Assembly (NCBI GenBank): GCA_942493305.1
Contig: OW818686.1
Coordinates: forward strand, 3,224,001 to 3,288,000
DNA length: 64,000 bases
From: UBA7672 sp030824255
GTDB lineage: Bacteria; Pseudomonadota; Alphaproteobacteria; Caulobacterales; Hyphomonadaceae
Direction of reading: 5' to 3'
In this document: piece after piece, positions 33,387-42,528 of the stretch
Layout: every line of letters starts with the position of its first letter
Position numbering within the stretch: the first letter of the stretch is position 1
The notes under the pieces: generated by a model
Told to the model about the DNA's origin: nothing
Databases searched by the model: none
The model's input: only the letters and a program-made list of their open reading frames with translations
Translations under genes and position numbers: made by a program

Positions 33387-34903
33387 TTGCGATCTCCTTC
33401 GCCCGGTTGGCCGAGTTCGAAGTCTACGACAGGCTGGTTTGCGACATTGGCGCGATCCCATGTGATGGCGCCGTCGACGAAGACATAATCCGCGCGGGTG
33501 TAAACGCTGAACGGGTCGCCGGACCAGATGACGACATCGGCGGCTTTGCCGGCTTCGAGCGTGCCTGTCTTGTCGAGGATACCCATGGCCTTGGCAGGGT
33601 TGCGCGACAGCCATGTCCACGCTTCGGCCTTTGGAATGTTGATGCCCATCTTCGCGCCATCGGCCAGAGCCTTGGCGGCTTCCTGGTTCAGGCGCTGGAT
33701 GCCGTTGGCGTCGTCGGAGTGGACGATGGCGCAACCGCCCTTGGCCTTGTGCACCAGCGGGATGTTTTCGCGGATGCCGTCATAGGCTTCCGCCTTGAAG
33801 CCCCACCAGTCAGCCCAAAGGGCGCCGCAGATGCCGTTCTCGCCGAGCAGGTCGGCGATCTTGTAGGCCTCTACACCGTGGTGGAAGGCGGTGACCTTGT
33901 AGCCGAACTCCTTCGACAGATCGATCACCTGCGCCATCTCGTCAGCGCGGTAGCAATGATGCTGCACGAGGATCTCGCCGTCGAGCACGCCCATCAGCGT
34001 GTCCAGTTCGAGGTTGCGATCAGGCGCGTTGGGTGGATCGCCCGGGCCCTTATCGTCCTTCTGTTCGGCCGGTGATCTGGTCTTCTTTTCCCATGCGTCG
34101 AAGTCGTTGTCGTACTTGTCCCACTTGCGCTTGTATTCGGCTGCGCGCTGCCAGGCTTCGCGATAGCCGGCGATGTTGCCCATGCGCGAGAAGGGCGCGC
34201 TGCCGGGGAAGCGGCCGCCGCCATAGCCGTAGACGCGCTTCGGGTTTTCGCCGCAGGCCATTTTCAGCGTGTACGGCGCGCCGGGGAATTTCATGCCCTG
34301 CGCGGTGCGCGCCGGGACGTTCTTGATGATCACGCCACGGCCGCCGAACAGGTTCGCCGAGCCGGGAAGCACCTGCATCGCTGTGACGCCGCCAGCCATG
34401 GCGCGCGTGAAGCCTGGATCATGCGGCCAGATCGCGTGTTCGGCCCAGACCTCCGCCGTGACGGGACCGGAAACTTCGTTGCCGTCCTGGTGAGCGGAGA
34501 TGCCGGGAGAAGGATAGACGCCGAGGTGCGAGTGGATGTCGATGATGCCGGGGGTGACGAACTTGCCTGTGCCGTCGAGCGTGCGCAGGCCGGCCGGGAC
34601 GGTCATCGAGGCTTCCGAGCCGATGGCGGTGATTTTGCCGCCCTGGATCAGCACCGCGCCGCCTTTGATCTCGCCGCCGAGACCGTCGAACACGGTGGCG
34701 TTGCGAATCAGGACGTCGTCCGCGGGCATGGGCTTGTAGGTCGAGGGATAGGGGTCCTTCGGATAGGCGATGCGCGTCGGGAGCGGCCTGGCTGGCTCTG
34801 ACGAGGACGCCGTCTGCGCATCGTCTTCCGGGCCCGAGTCAGTCGTGGTGGCGCATGCGCCGGCCACGAGGGCCACGAGCGGGATAAGTTTCAAGAGATG
34901 CAT
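33383..34903 (-). CDS. Amidohydrolase lipoprotein (imidazolonepropionase-like)
   Basis: A 506-residue lipoprotein. The lipobox LVAGAC sets the lipidated cysteine at residue 17, after which an acidic linker leads to the domain. The metal ligands are present: HxH in TPGIIDIHSHLGVY, later histidines in LVQHHCYRA and TAFHHGVEAY, and the acidic ligand in CAIVHSDDANG. The family includes secreted prolidase- and isoaspartyl-like hydrolases with broad amide or dipeptide substrates. It is coupled by ATGA to a degenerate paralogue downstream. Opposite strand to the response regulator at 35092, with a shared upstream region. Confidence 0.88.
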   Translation of the reverse strand: MHLLKLIPLVALVAGACATTTDSGPEDDAQTASSSEPARPLPTRIAYPKDPYPSTYKPMPADDVLIRNATVFDGLGGEIKGGAVLIQGGKITAIGSEASMTVPAGLRTLDGTGKFVTPGIIDIHSHLGVYPSPGISAHQDGNEVSGPVTAEVWAEHAIWPHDPGFTRAMAGGVTAMQVLPGSANLFGGRGVIIKNVPARTAQGMKFPGAPYTLKMACGENPKRVYGYGGGRFPGSAPFSRMGNIAGYREAWQRAAEYKRKWDKYDNDFDAWEKKTRSPAEQKDDKGPGDPPNAPDRNLELDTLMGVLDGEILVQHHCYRADEMAQVIDLSKEFGYKVTAFHHGVEAYKIADLLGENGICGALWADWWGFKAEAYDGIRENIPLVHKAKGGCAIVHSDDANGIQRLNQEAAKALADGAKMGINIPKAEAWTWLSRNPAKAMGILDKTGTLEAGKAADVVIWSGDPFSVYTRADYVFVDGAITWDRANVANQPVVDFELGQPGEGDRK

Positions 34904-35091
34904 GAGCGCCCCGACATTTCATCTGTCGTCAAAGTCTGCATACCGGTTGAGCCGCGTCAAACCAAACACACGCCACAGGCGAGATCGGGCCTATCGGTTG
35001 ATCCTCGACGCAGCAGTCTGGGCAGGTGCGTCAAAAATTAACCAAATCACCTTCGCACTGGCGAGCGCGCGGTAAGCCGATGGAGCCAGCC

Positions 35092-35601
35092 ATGACAAAC
35101 GTGGACGGGCGTTACGCACCGCCGTCGGGTACGGCAGGCGGGCAGCGACAGCCCCTGCGCCTGCAGCCGCGCGAGGGGATGGAAGCGCCTGAGCTCGACG
35201 CGTCCGCGCGGGGCATTCGTATCCTGCTGGTCGACGATCACGCGATGAACCGCAGGGTGGTGCAGCTGTTCCTGCGCCCGTTCGATCTCGAGATTGTTGA
35301 AGCGCGCGACGGCGCCGAAGCGTTGATGCGGCTTGAGGAGCAACCGTTCGATCTGGTGCTTATGGATGTGCACATGCCGGTCATGGGCGGATGCGAGGCC
35401 GTGGAGATCATGCGGACCAGTGGCAGGGCGTGGGCGAACGTCCCCGTGATCGCGCTGACCGCCGATGCGATGCCGAGCGATCAGCAGCGCTATCTGGCGG
35501 CGGGCATGGATGGCTATGTCGCGAAGCCCATGGAGCAGCGCGAACTGTTCGGTGCGATCAAGCGTGCGCTCGAGTTGCGAGCCGAGATTCGGGCGGCCTG
35601 A
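35092..35601 (+). CDS. Single-domain response regulator (CheY/DivK-like receiver)
   Basis: A 169-residue protein with a variable N-terminal 40 residues, then a receiver domain. The acidic pair is in ILLVDDHAMNRR, the phospho-Asp in LVLMDVHMPVMGG, the Thr in IALTADAMPSD, and the Lys in GYVAKPMEQREL. This pattern (MNRR, LTADAM) is typical of receivers that take phosphate from hybrid kinases. It has no output domain. The nearest kinase is the orphan hybrid at 28716, 3 kb away, but that is only a candidate partner. The ATG at 35092 follows GGAG; alternative ATG at 35080. Confidence 0.85.
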   Translation: MTNVDGRYAPPSGTAGGQRQPLRLQPREGMEAPELDASARGIRILLVDDHAMNRRVVQLFLRPFDLEIVEARDGAEALMRLEEQPFDLVLMDVHMPVMGGCEAVEIMRTSGRAWANVPVIALTADAMPSDQQRYLAAGMDGYVAKPMEQRELFGAIKRALELRAEIRAA

Positions 35602-35765
35602 GAGAAGGGCGACGTAACGGCGCCTTTGCTGCTTTGATGGGAACACGCAAAGCCGCTGCGTCACTGCACGAAAAACTGAAAGCCCATACTTCACCCTGAC
35701 GCTCGCGGCAGGGGGGGCCTTGTGTCAGGCTCTTGCTCAGGATGAACCCTTGAGCGGAGCGGATC

Positions 35766-36800
35766 ATGAGGTCGCTACTTCATGTACTTCTGGGCGGAAG
35801 CATTCTTCTCTCTGCCGTGGCACACGCACAGACAGGATCAGCTGTTCCGCGAACGCCAGATGGCAAGCCCGACTTTCAGGGCGTGTGGACCAACTCGTCG
35901 CTGACACGGCTGGAGCGGCCGCCGGAGTTCAGCGGGCTTGTGCTGTCCGAGGCGGAAGCGCGCGGATGGGAAACCGAGGCAGCGAGTGTTGCAGCCGCGG
36001 ACAATGCGCCAACCGATCAGACACTTGGCGCACCTGACGCTGGTGAGGATCCGGAAGGCTACAACTATTTCTGGATCGACCCAGGCACAGGCGTGGGCAA
36101 GGTGAAGGGCGAATACCGGTCATCATGGCTGGTGGATCCGCCGAACGGCAAGGTGCCTTACACGCCAGCGGGCCGGCAGGCGATGATGAAGGAAGTCGCC
36201 ACCTACAACTCGTTCGACAATCCGGAAGAGCGGATTCCAATCGAGCGCTGCCTCATCGGTTTTGCGTCCACCGGCGGGCCGCCGATGCTGAACGCGCTCT
36301 ACAACAATCACCACCAGATCATCCAGACGCCCGACTCCATCGCGATCAATGTCGAGATGGTGCACGACACGCGCATCATCCGCATCAATGGTGAGCATAA
36401 CCCGCCTGCGGTTCGCCAGTATCTCGGGTCGACCGTTGGCCGCTGGGAAGGCGATACGCTGGTGACGGAGACGATGGGGTTCAAGCCGAAGGAAGCCGTT
36501 CGCGTAGACTTCGGATTTTTTGCCTACGTGTCGTCGGACTCCAAGGTAACCGAGCGCTTCACGCTGCTGAACGCAGACGAGATTTTCTATGAGTTCACGG
36601 TGACAGACCCGGTTGCTTACAGCCAGCCATGGAAAGGCGAGCTGACCTTTCGACGCTCGCCCGACCAGATCCACGAGTACGCCTGCCATGAAGGCAACTA
36701 TTCGGTTCGCAACATTCTCACCGGCGCGCGTGAGATGGAGCGGCAGGGTCTGAAAGCCGCAGTGACGCGGCCGCGGGCGAGGATCGACCGGGCTGAGTAG
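35766..36800 (+). CDS. Secreted protein of unknown function
   Basis: A 344-residue protein with a signal peptide (MRSLLHVLLGGSILLSAVAHA). The N-terminal PRTPDGKPDFQGVWTNSS is a recurring motif (P-D-G-x-P-D-x-x-G-x-W) that I recall from many secreted proteins of unknown function. The body has repeated Trp-Gly turns (GRWEGDTLVTETMGF, PWKGELTFRRS), suggesting beta-sheet, and CHEGNYSVRNIL near the end. I cannot assign an enzyme activity. It is isolated, with 164 bp upstream and convergent thioesterase genes downstream. Confidence 0.75.
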   Translation: MRSLLHVLLGGSILLSAVAHAQTGSAVPRTPDGKPDFQGVWTNSSLTRLERPPEFSGLVLSEAEARGWETEAASVAAADNAPTDQTLGAPDAGEDPEGYNYFWIDPGTGVGKVKGEYRSSWLVDPPNGKVPYTPAGRQAMMKEVATYNSFDNPEERIPIERCLIGFASTGGPPMLNALYNNHHQIIQTPDSIAINVEMVHDTRIIRINGEHNPPAVRQYLGSTVGRWEGDTLVTETMGFKPKEAVRVDFGFFAYVSSDSKVTERFTLLNADEIFYEFTVTDPVAYSQPWKGELTFRRSPDQIHEYACHEGNYSVRNILTGAREMERQGLKAAVTRPRARIDRAE

Positions 36801-36810
36801 ACGCCATCGG

Positions 36811-37230
36811 TCAGTCGGAGGTGGCGACGCCATCCGGCAAGCGCAAGTGGCTCTGCAGCAGGCAGACAGGCTTAGCCTCGTCTGATTGCCAGGCTTCAGC
36901 GTGGATCGTGGCGACGCGGCGGCCGAGGCGGCGAATGCGCGCGCGGGCGTAGGTGATTTCACGACGGGCGGGGCGGAGATATTCGACGCTGATGTCGATG
37001 GTGCGGGCGGGAGCAATGGTGCCGGTCTCGTGCGCGACTTGAAGCTGGCAGGCGATTTCGAGGAATGCGGCGACGCAGCCGCCATGCATTGCAGGCAGCA
37101 TGACGTTACCGATCAGCTCGTCGCGGATCGGAAGAATTGCGAGTACGCCGCGATCATCGACCTGCGTTTCAATGGCAAGGAAGCGGGCGAACGGGGAGGC
37201 GGCGAGGACGGCGGCCAGATCGACGCTCAT
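36811..37230 (-). CDS. Hotdog-fold thioesterase (PaaI-like), copy A
   Basis: A 139-residue hotdog-domain protein. MLPAMHGGCVAAFLEIACQL carries the HGG-type active site of PaaI/4HBT thioesterases, and TIDISVEYLRPARR the strand that contacts CoA. It should hydrolyse acyl- or aryl-CoA. The start at 37230 overlaps the stop of copy B (ATGA), so the pair is translationally coupled and may form a heterotetramer. The longer open frame to 37302 is not conserved. Confidence 0.85.
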   Translation of the reverse strand: MSVDLAAVLAASPFARFLAIETQVDDRGVLAILPIRDELIGNVMLPAMHGGCVAAFLEIACQLQVAHETGTIAPARTIDISVEYLRPARREITYARARIRRLGRRVATIHAEAWQSDEAKPVCLLQSHLRLPDGVATSD

Positions 37231-37703
37231 GCCTGCTCCTTGCGGTTCAGTATGAACGCGGCCTGCGCTGTTGCGACGAGATCGTCGCGGGAGACGTCCC
37301 ACGCCTCGGCGCGCAGGAAGGCGATGTTGCGGGTGGATTTGTAGCAGTGCGCTGCGGCGGTGATTGAGCCGCGAGGAGCGGCAGGGCGCATGTGATCGAT
37401 GCGGAGGTCGAGTGTCGCGGGGCGCGCTTCGAAACCAAAGGTCGCCATGATGGCGAGGCCGCAGACATGATCAATGAGGGCTGTAAGGACGCCAGGCGCG
37501 AAGATGTCCGAGCCGCCCTGGCCGACAAGATCCTCACGCCAGGGGAGGAATATCTCCCCGTGATTGGGCGAGGAGGAAACATACTTCATGCCCAGCGCCT
37601 TTGCGTAAGGCGTGAACGTGACCATGCCCTCGGCGATGGCCTGTTCTGGCCAGTCGCCAACACGGCGGCTGGCGCTCCCGGAAGGATCGTCGCCGCTAGA
37701 CAT
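37227..37703 (-). CDS. Hotdog-fold thioesterase-like protein, copy B
   Basis: A 158-residue hotdog-domain protein. GSDIFAPGVLTALIDHVCGLA aligns with the PaaI active-site helix, but the usual HGG is replaced by APG, so the catalytic arrangement differs from copy A. TLDLRIDHMRPA is the typical CoA-binding strand. It starts within the last codons of parE (8-bp overlap) and overlaps copy A downstream. The three genes are thus one coupled unit, an odd partnership of a topoisomerase and two thioesterases that is probably just compact packing. Confidence 0.8.
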   Translation of the reverse strand: MSSGDDPSGSASRRVGDWPEQAIAEGMVTFTPYAKALGMKYVSSSPNHGEIFLPWREDLVGQGGSDIFAPGVLTALIDHVCGLAIMATFGFEARPATLDLRIDHMRPAAPRGSITAAAHCYKSTRNIAFLRAEAWDVSRDDLVATAQAAFILNRKEQA

Positions 37704-39681
37704 CCAGCTCGTCGATGAACTTGGCGTTGTCCTGGATGAACTTGAAGCGCAGCTCCGGCTTCTTGCCCATCAGCGTTTCAACAAGGTCTTCGACGGTTTT
37801 GATTGATGAGGGCAGCGAGACGCGCGCCATGGTGCGCGTCTTGTGGTTCATCGTCGTTTCCTTGAGCTGGGCGGGCATCATCTCGCCGAGACCCTTGAAC
37901 CTGCCGATATCCGGCTTCTTGCCCTTGAACTCGGTGGCGAGCAACTCGTCCTTGTGGGCGTCGTCGCGCGCGTAGGCGGATTTGCTGCCGTGGCTGATGC
38001 GATAGAGCGGGGGCATCGCGAGATAGAGGCGGCCGGCTTCGATCAGGCCGGGCGTCTGGCGGAAGAAGAAGGTGATGAGCAGGGCTGCGATGTGGGCGCC
38101 GTCGACGTCGGCGTCGGTCATGATGACGATGCGTTCGTAGCGGAGATCCTCGACGCGGAAGCGATGACCGATGCCGGTGCCCAGGGCTGTGGCAAGGTCG
38201 GAGAGCTCCTTGTTGCCTGACAGCTTCTCGTCGCCCGCGCTGGCGACGTTGAGGATCTTGCCGCGGAGGGGGAGGACCGCCTGCGTGGCGCGATCGCGCG
38301 CCTGCTTGGCGGAGCCGCCGGCGCTGTCGCCTTCGACGATGAAGAGTTCAGTGCCCTGGGCTGAGCTGTCCGAGCAGTCAGCCAGCTTGCCGGGCAGGCG
38401 CAGCTTGCGGGTGGCGGACTGGCGGGCGACCTCTTTGTCCTTCCGCTTGCGCATCCGATCTTCGGCCTGGCCGATCGCCCATTCGAGCAGACGGGTGGCG
38501 TTGGCGGTGGAGGCGGTGAGCCAGTGGTCGAAGCGATCACGCATCGCGTTTTCGGTGATGCGGAAGGCGTCCTGCGTGGACAGCTTCTCTTTCGTCTGGC
38601 CGACGAATTCGGGATTGCGGATGAAAACCGATAGAAGCGCGCCGGCCGTGCCCATGACGTCTTCAGCGGTGACGAGGCCGGTCTTCTTGTTGCCGATCAT
38701 CTCGCCGTAAGCGCGCAGGCCCTTGGTGAGCGCCGAGCGCATCCCGGCTTCGTGGGTGCCGCCTTCGGGGGTGGGGATGGTGTTGCAGTAGGTGCGGGCA
38801 AAGCCGTCCGCTTCGCCGAAACCGTTGGCGGACCAGACGACGGCCCATTCGACGGCGCCGCCGCCCTGGTTCTCGACGCGGCCGGTGAAGGGATCGGGCA
38901 GGACGACTTTCGTCTCTGTCGTCAGCTCCTTGAGCATGTCGGCGAGGCCGTTGGGATAGGAGAGGACGGCTTCGGCCGGCGTGGTGTCGCCTTCCTTGAT
39001 CAGCTTGGGGTCGCAGCTCCAGCGGATTTCGGCGGCGCGGGAAAGATAGGCTTTCGAGCGCGCCATGGCGTAGAGGCGGGCGGGTTTGAAGTGCAGCTTG
39101 TCGCCGAAGATTTCAGGATCGGGGTGGAAGCTGATCTGCGTGCCGCGACGGTTCGGCGCCGCGCCTACGGGGCTGAGCTTCGAGGTGGGTTTGCCGCGCG
39201 AATAGGTCTGGCGATAGAGCTTCCGGTCGCGGGCAACTTCGACCACCATTTCGTCGGACAGCGCGTTGACGACCGAGATGCCGACGCCGTGCAGGCCGCC
39301 GGCAGTCTGGTAGGCCTTGTTCGAGAATTTGCCGCCCGAGTGCAGCATCGTCATGATGACTTCGAGAGCCGACTTGTTCTTGAACTTCGGGTGGGCGTCG
39401 ATCGGGATGCCGCGACCGTCGTCACGGACGGTCAACATGCCTTCCGCTTCGAGGCTGACATCGATGCGGCTGGCATGGCCCGCGACGGCTTCGTCGACGC
39501 AGTTGTCGAGGACTTCGGCAAAGAGGTGGTGATAGGCGCGTTCGTCCGTGCCGCCGATATACATGCCGGGGCGTTTGCGGACGGGCTCGAGGCCTTCGAG
39601 GACCTCGATGTCCTTGGCGGAGTAGTCGGAAGAATCCGACTTCTCGCCGCCGAACAGCTTTGCCTGATTGTTCTTGGCCAT
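37696..39681 (-). CDS. parE: DNA topoisomerase IV subunit B
   Basis: A 661-residue ATPase subunit of topoisomerase IV, which unlinks replicated chromosomes together with ParC. The GHKL ATPase has EVLDNCVDEAVAGHA and DDGRGIPIDAHPK, GGLHGVGISVVNALS follows, and the Toprim domain includes EGDSAGGSAKQARDR and MTDADVDGAHI. The C-terminus RFKGLGEMMPAQLKET is diagnostic. Assignment as ParE over GyrB rests on the N-terminal YSAKDIEVLEGLEPVRKRPG and its length of 661. ATG at 39681. Confidence 0.96.
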   Translation of the reverse strand: MAKNNQAKLFGGEKSDSSDYSAKDIEVLEGLEPVRKRPGMYIGGTDERAYHHLFAEVLDNCVDEAVAGHASRIDVSLEAEGMLTVRDDGRGIPIDAHPKFKNKSALEVIMTMLHSGGKFSNKAYQTAGGLHGVGISVVNALSDEMVVEVARDRKLYRQTYSRGKPTSKLSPVGAAPNRRGTQISFHPDPEIFGDKLHFKPARLYAMARSKAYLSRAAEIRWSCDPKLIKEGDTTPAEAVLSYPNGLADMLKELTTETKVVLPDPFTGRVENQGGGAVEWAVVWSANGFGEADGFARTYCNTIPTPEGGTHEAGMRSALTKGLRAYGEMIGNKKTGLVTAEDVMGTAGALLSVFIRNPEFVGQTKEKLSTQDAFRITENAMRDRFDHWLTASTANATRLLEWAIGQAEDRMRKRKDKEVARQSATRKLRLPGKLADCSDSSAQGTELFIVEGDSAGGSAKQARDRATQAVLPLRGKILNVASAGDEKLSGNKELSDLATALGTGIGHRFRVEDLRYERIVIMTDADVDGAHIAALLITFFFRQTPGLIEAGRLYLAMPPLYRISHGSKSAYARDDAHKDELLATEFKGKKPDIGRFKGLGEMMPAQLKETTMNHKTRTMARVSLPSSIKTVEDLVETLMGKKPELRFKFIQDNAKFIDELDV

Positions 39682-40536
39682 GAATACCCTGGTACCGAAT
39701 CAGCTTCCGGACGCGTGCGTCGGGTTGAGGTAGCCCGAAGCCGTCCTGATGGACAATTCTCGCGGTAAATAAAGCCTTGCGATGCGGCAACCCGCACAGG
39801 GGAAACGCAGTGGATAGCCGCCGATCCACAGGGGATGGGGCTCATTTGGGGCGGGATGGGCGTGAAAGGGCGTTCCCTGCGGCTGGGGGGCCTAGGGGTT
39901 GGGCAGGGCGCTGACCAGTGAGGTCAGGCTATGGCGACACGCGCGACAGCGGCATTCCCGGCGCGGGCGCGCAAACGGGCGTGCAGGATCGGGGTTGTGA
40001 AAGGCTGGCGCGGGGAGCCCGTGGATTCCGGCTCACACGCGGCGCGTACGCGCGGAATGATAGACGTGAGGGACCACGGACGGGTGACCCAATCAACGAT
40101 GTCGTGCCTGGGCTTGATGCCAGCATCTCTGTTGTCGACTTCGAGGAAGCTGCGGGAGTTCCTGCGTGGTGACAGCCGGGATTCTCGGGACACGCCGGAT
40201 ACTGACTCCGTGGGGGACGTTGGGCTGGTGAGATGCGTGAGCGTCGGTGTTCGACGCTGCGCGTCGACTGCCGGGCGGGAGCCCGGCGGTCCATTGGATT
40301 TCCTTCTGGGTTGGAAGAGTTTCACGAGGCTCAGGAACGCGCACAGCGCCGCTGCCAGCAAAGGCTGGATGAGCGGCGAGAGTTTGCCGACTGCCCGAAT
40401 GTGCGTTCGTGCTCGTGTCATGCCGGGCAACATAAGGCCGGTGACAGAAGGGTGGGACGGAGAACCAGCCGACTTTATTTTTGCAGTTGGGCCGTCCCAC
40501 ACCTAGCGCGCTGAAATCATTCAGGGCGCGCGTTAG
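39682..40536. repeat. Gene-free, repeat-like interval upstream of parE
   Basis: This 855-bp stretch has open frames on both strands but no recognisable protein; translations are rich in Arg, Ser and Pro without domains. The first 150 bp should contain the parE promoter. The rest resembles the dispersed, imperfectly palindromic intergenic repeats of Alphaproteobacteria: GTGGATTCCGGCTC (40021-40034) recurs in inverted, diverged form near 40174-40184 (AGCCGGGATTC), and a further related segment with GAGCCCGGCGGTCC lies near 40277-40290. I read it as one or more degenerate REP/BIME-like elements. No CDS is called. Confidence 0.45.
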
Positions 40537-41448
40537 TCAGGCGACGTCGTGGCGGCCTTCGTGAGCGGAGTGGATCTTCTTGTTGACGAGGCGATCCAGT
40601 TCATTGGCGACCGACGTGCGGTGAATGAAGGCCTCCTCGGGCATGTCGAGGATGATCGCGATCGTGCGGAAATGGTATTTCACCACCTCAATGTCGTAGG
40701 TGTCGGTCATGCCGACGCCTTCGATGTAGCGCAGGGATGAGTTCCAGACGCGCACGATGGTGTCGTCTCCCAGATGCGAGACTTCAGCGGAGTTCTGCTG
40801 CAGCATCCGGTACATGCCACGAATGCCCGCGCCGCGATCTGTCACTGTGCGGTCGGCGTACTGGCTGAGACTGTCGATGATTGCGCGGAGCTTGAAGGCA
40901 TTTTCGCGCGCCTGTTCGGTGAGCGCGTTCTGCGGCGGCTCGTCGGTGAGGCGGCGCCAGGGGCCGGCAAAGTTCGGATCTTCCTTGCGGCGGCGGCACG
41001 GGCCTACATAGTTGCGGCTGTCGATGAACTTGCGCGGACGCAGGACGACTTCCTCGATGCGCGAAAGCACGCCCTGCGCGCTAACGGGCTTCAGCAGGAA
41101 TTCATTGATGCCGGTCTGGCGCGCCGCCATCAACTGATCGTGGTCGATCACGCCGGCGAGCAGGATGATCGGCGTTTCGCGTGACAGGCCCGTGGTGTTC
41201 CGACGGATCTCGCGCGTGAATTCGAGGCCGGACATGCGGCCCGCGTCCCAGTCCACGAAGACGAGATCAGGCTTGAAGGTGCGGCCGACCTGGAAGGCTT
41301 CGACGGCGCTGGCAGCCGCGTTGATGTTCGTGATGGTGAGGCGGCGCAGGCTGTCGGCCACGACGCCGCGCATATAGGCGTTCGGGTCCACGATCAGGAC
41401 CTTCATGCGTTTCAGGTGTTCAGGGGGAAGCGTACGCTCGTCAGTCAT
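40537..41448 (-). CDS. Receiver protein with GPCRRRK motif and unknown C-terminal domain
   Basis: A 303-residue protein with an N-terminal receiver domain (VLIVDPNAYMRGVV; phospho-Asp in LVFVDWDAGRMSG; Lys in NEFLLKPVSAQG), all intact. It is followed by FIDSRNYVGPCRRRKEDP and a 150-residue helical domain unrelated to DNA-binding output domains. A gene with the same layout lies directly upstream, its stop overlapping this start as TGATG. Such paired receivers with a C-P-C-R-R-R-like linker occur in Alphaproteobacteria, but I know of no assigned function. The first in-frame start is a GTG at 41451; the ATG at 41448 is used. Confidence 0.8.
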   Translation of the reverse strand: MTDERTLPPEHLKRMKVLIVDPNAYMRGVVADSLRRLTITNINAAASAVEAFQVGRTFKPDLVFVDWDAGRMSGLEFTREIRRNTTGLSRETPIILLAGVIDHDQLMAARQTGINEFLLKPVSAQGVLSRIEEVVLRPRKFIDSRNYVGPCRRRKEDPNFAGPWRRLTDEPPQNALTEQARENAFKLRAIIDSLSQYADRTVTDRGAGIRGMYRMLQQNSAEVSHLGDDTIVRVWNSSLRYIEGVGMTDTYDIEVVKYHFRTIAIILDMPEEAFIHRTSVANELDRLVNKKIHSAHEGRHDVA

Positions 41449-42335
41449 CACGCGGCCAGTTTCTTCTGAATAGTTTTACCAAGGGCGAGGGCGACGCGGT
41501 TCCGTGCGTCGCCGAAGGTGAGCGGCAGGGCGGCAAGCTGTTCAAGTGCGGTCAGGGCGTTGGTCATGACACTCGCGTCTGTCCCGGCGACGCCGATGCA
41601 GGACTGGAAGGAGGCGAGGCCGCCGTGCAGCGCCTGGTCGTCATGAGCGGCGGCAAGGTGTTTTGCAGCTTCGACCTGGGCCAGCGCCGGGGCGAGGGCG
41701 TGAGCGTCGCCGCCATGCAGCTGGTCGCAGGTCTGGCGCAACTGGGCGAGCGCGCGGCGCATGGGCGTATCGCGGGCGAGTTCGTCGTGGTCGATCATCG
41801 GCGTGCGGGCCGCGGCGCGATCTCCGACGCGGCGACGGGCGCCGTGATAGTCGGCGGGGTTCTTCCGGCGGCGGCAGGGGCCGAGGAAAATGTCGCTGTC
41901 GATGAAGGGGCGGGGTGTCTCGATCACCATTTCCAGGCGCTGGCGGAAGGCGGCGGGGGCGATCGGCCTGCTGAGGAATTCGTCGGCGCCCGCATCCCGG
42001 CCGGCTGCCACCCGCTCGCGGGTGAGGCCGGAGCTGACGAGGACGACGGGCAGGCGGCGAAGGCGGTCTTCGCGCAGATTGCGCAGGGTGCGCGTCAGGG
42101 CGAGCGCGTCGAAGGTGTCGCCGTCATCCCAGGACGGGAAGATGACATCGACCGGGTTTTCCGACAGGACGGAGAGGGCGGTTTCGGTGTCTTTGGCTTT
42201 GAAAACATGCGTCACGCCGAGGCTGCGCGTGATCTCGCCGAGGAGACCCCGGCTGAAATCATTTGCGTCAGCCACCAGGACGTTCAGCGTCCCCGGCCTG
42301 AGCTGCCGAGGTTTCCTCGGGTCGGTCGTCACCAT
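41448..42335 (-). CDS. Degenerate receiver protein with GPCRRRK motif
   Basis: A 295-residue paralogue of the downstream gene. The receiver fold is recognisable (LNVLVADANDFSRGLL, GADEFLSRPIAPAAF), but the phospho-acceptor position reads FPSWDDG where the neighbour has FVDWDAG, so Asp is replaced by Ser, and the conserved Lys is Arg (LSRP). It should not be phosphorylated normally. The linker FIDSDIFLGPCRRRKNP is retained, followed by an Ala-rich helical domain. The ATG at 42335 is selected; the frame is open to 42422. It probably acts as a phosphorylation-independent partner of the downstream receiver (inference). Confidence 0.78.
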   Translation of the reverse strand: MVTTDPRKPRQLRPGTLNVLVADANDFSRGLLGEITRSLGVTHVFKAKDTETALSVLSENPVDVIFPSWDDGDTFDALALTRTLRNLREDRLRRLPVVLVSSGLTRERVAAGRDAGADEFLSRPIAPAAFRQRLEMVIETPRPFIDSDIFLGPCRRRKNPADYHGARRRVGDRAAARTPMIDHDELARDTPMRRALAQLRQTCDQLHGGDAHALAPALAQVEAAKHLAAAHDDQALHGGLASFQSCIGVAGTDASVMTNALTALEQLAALPLTFGDARNRVALALGKTIQKKLAA

Positions 42336-42528
42336 GTCCACCCATTCTGAGTTCCCGGCCAAGGTAAACCGACAAGGTAATTTTACTGTTGAGGCCGTCA
42401 GACATTGTGGCTGCTGGCACATTTAATTGGGCGTCATGAAATTCCACATCAGTCAGAGCGTTGGCTTCAGGTGTGTAACTTGCTAAGCAGCAGGCGCTTC
42501 GCATCGGGCGGGCAGGAGAACCAGCGGC

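Noticed and set aside
38752..39768. A 338-residue open frame on the plus strand
   Set aside because: Antisense shadow of parE; composition is Gly/Val/Ala-rich without motifs.
39924..40506. Open frames of 190-192 residues on both strands of the gene-free interval
   Set aside because: Their translations lack domain features and look like translated repeat DNA, so no CDS is called.
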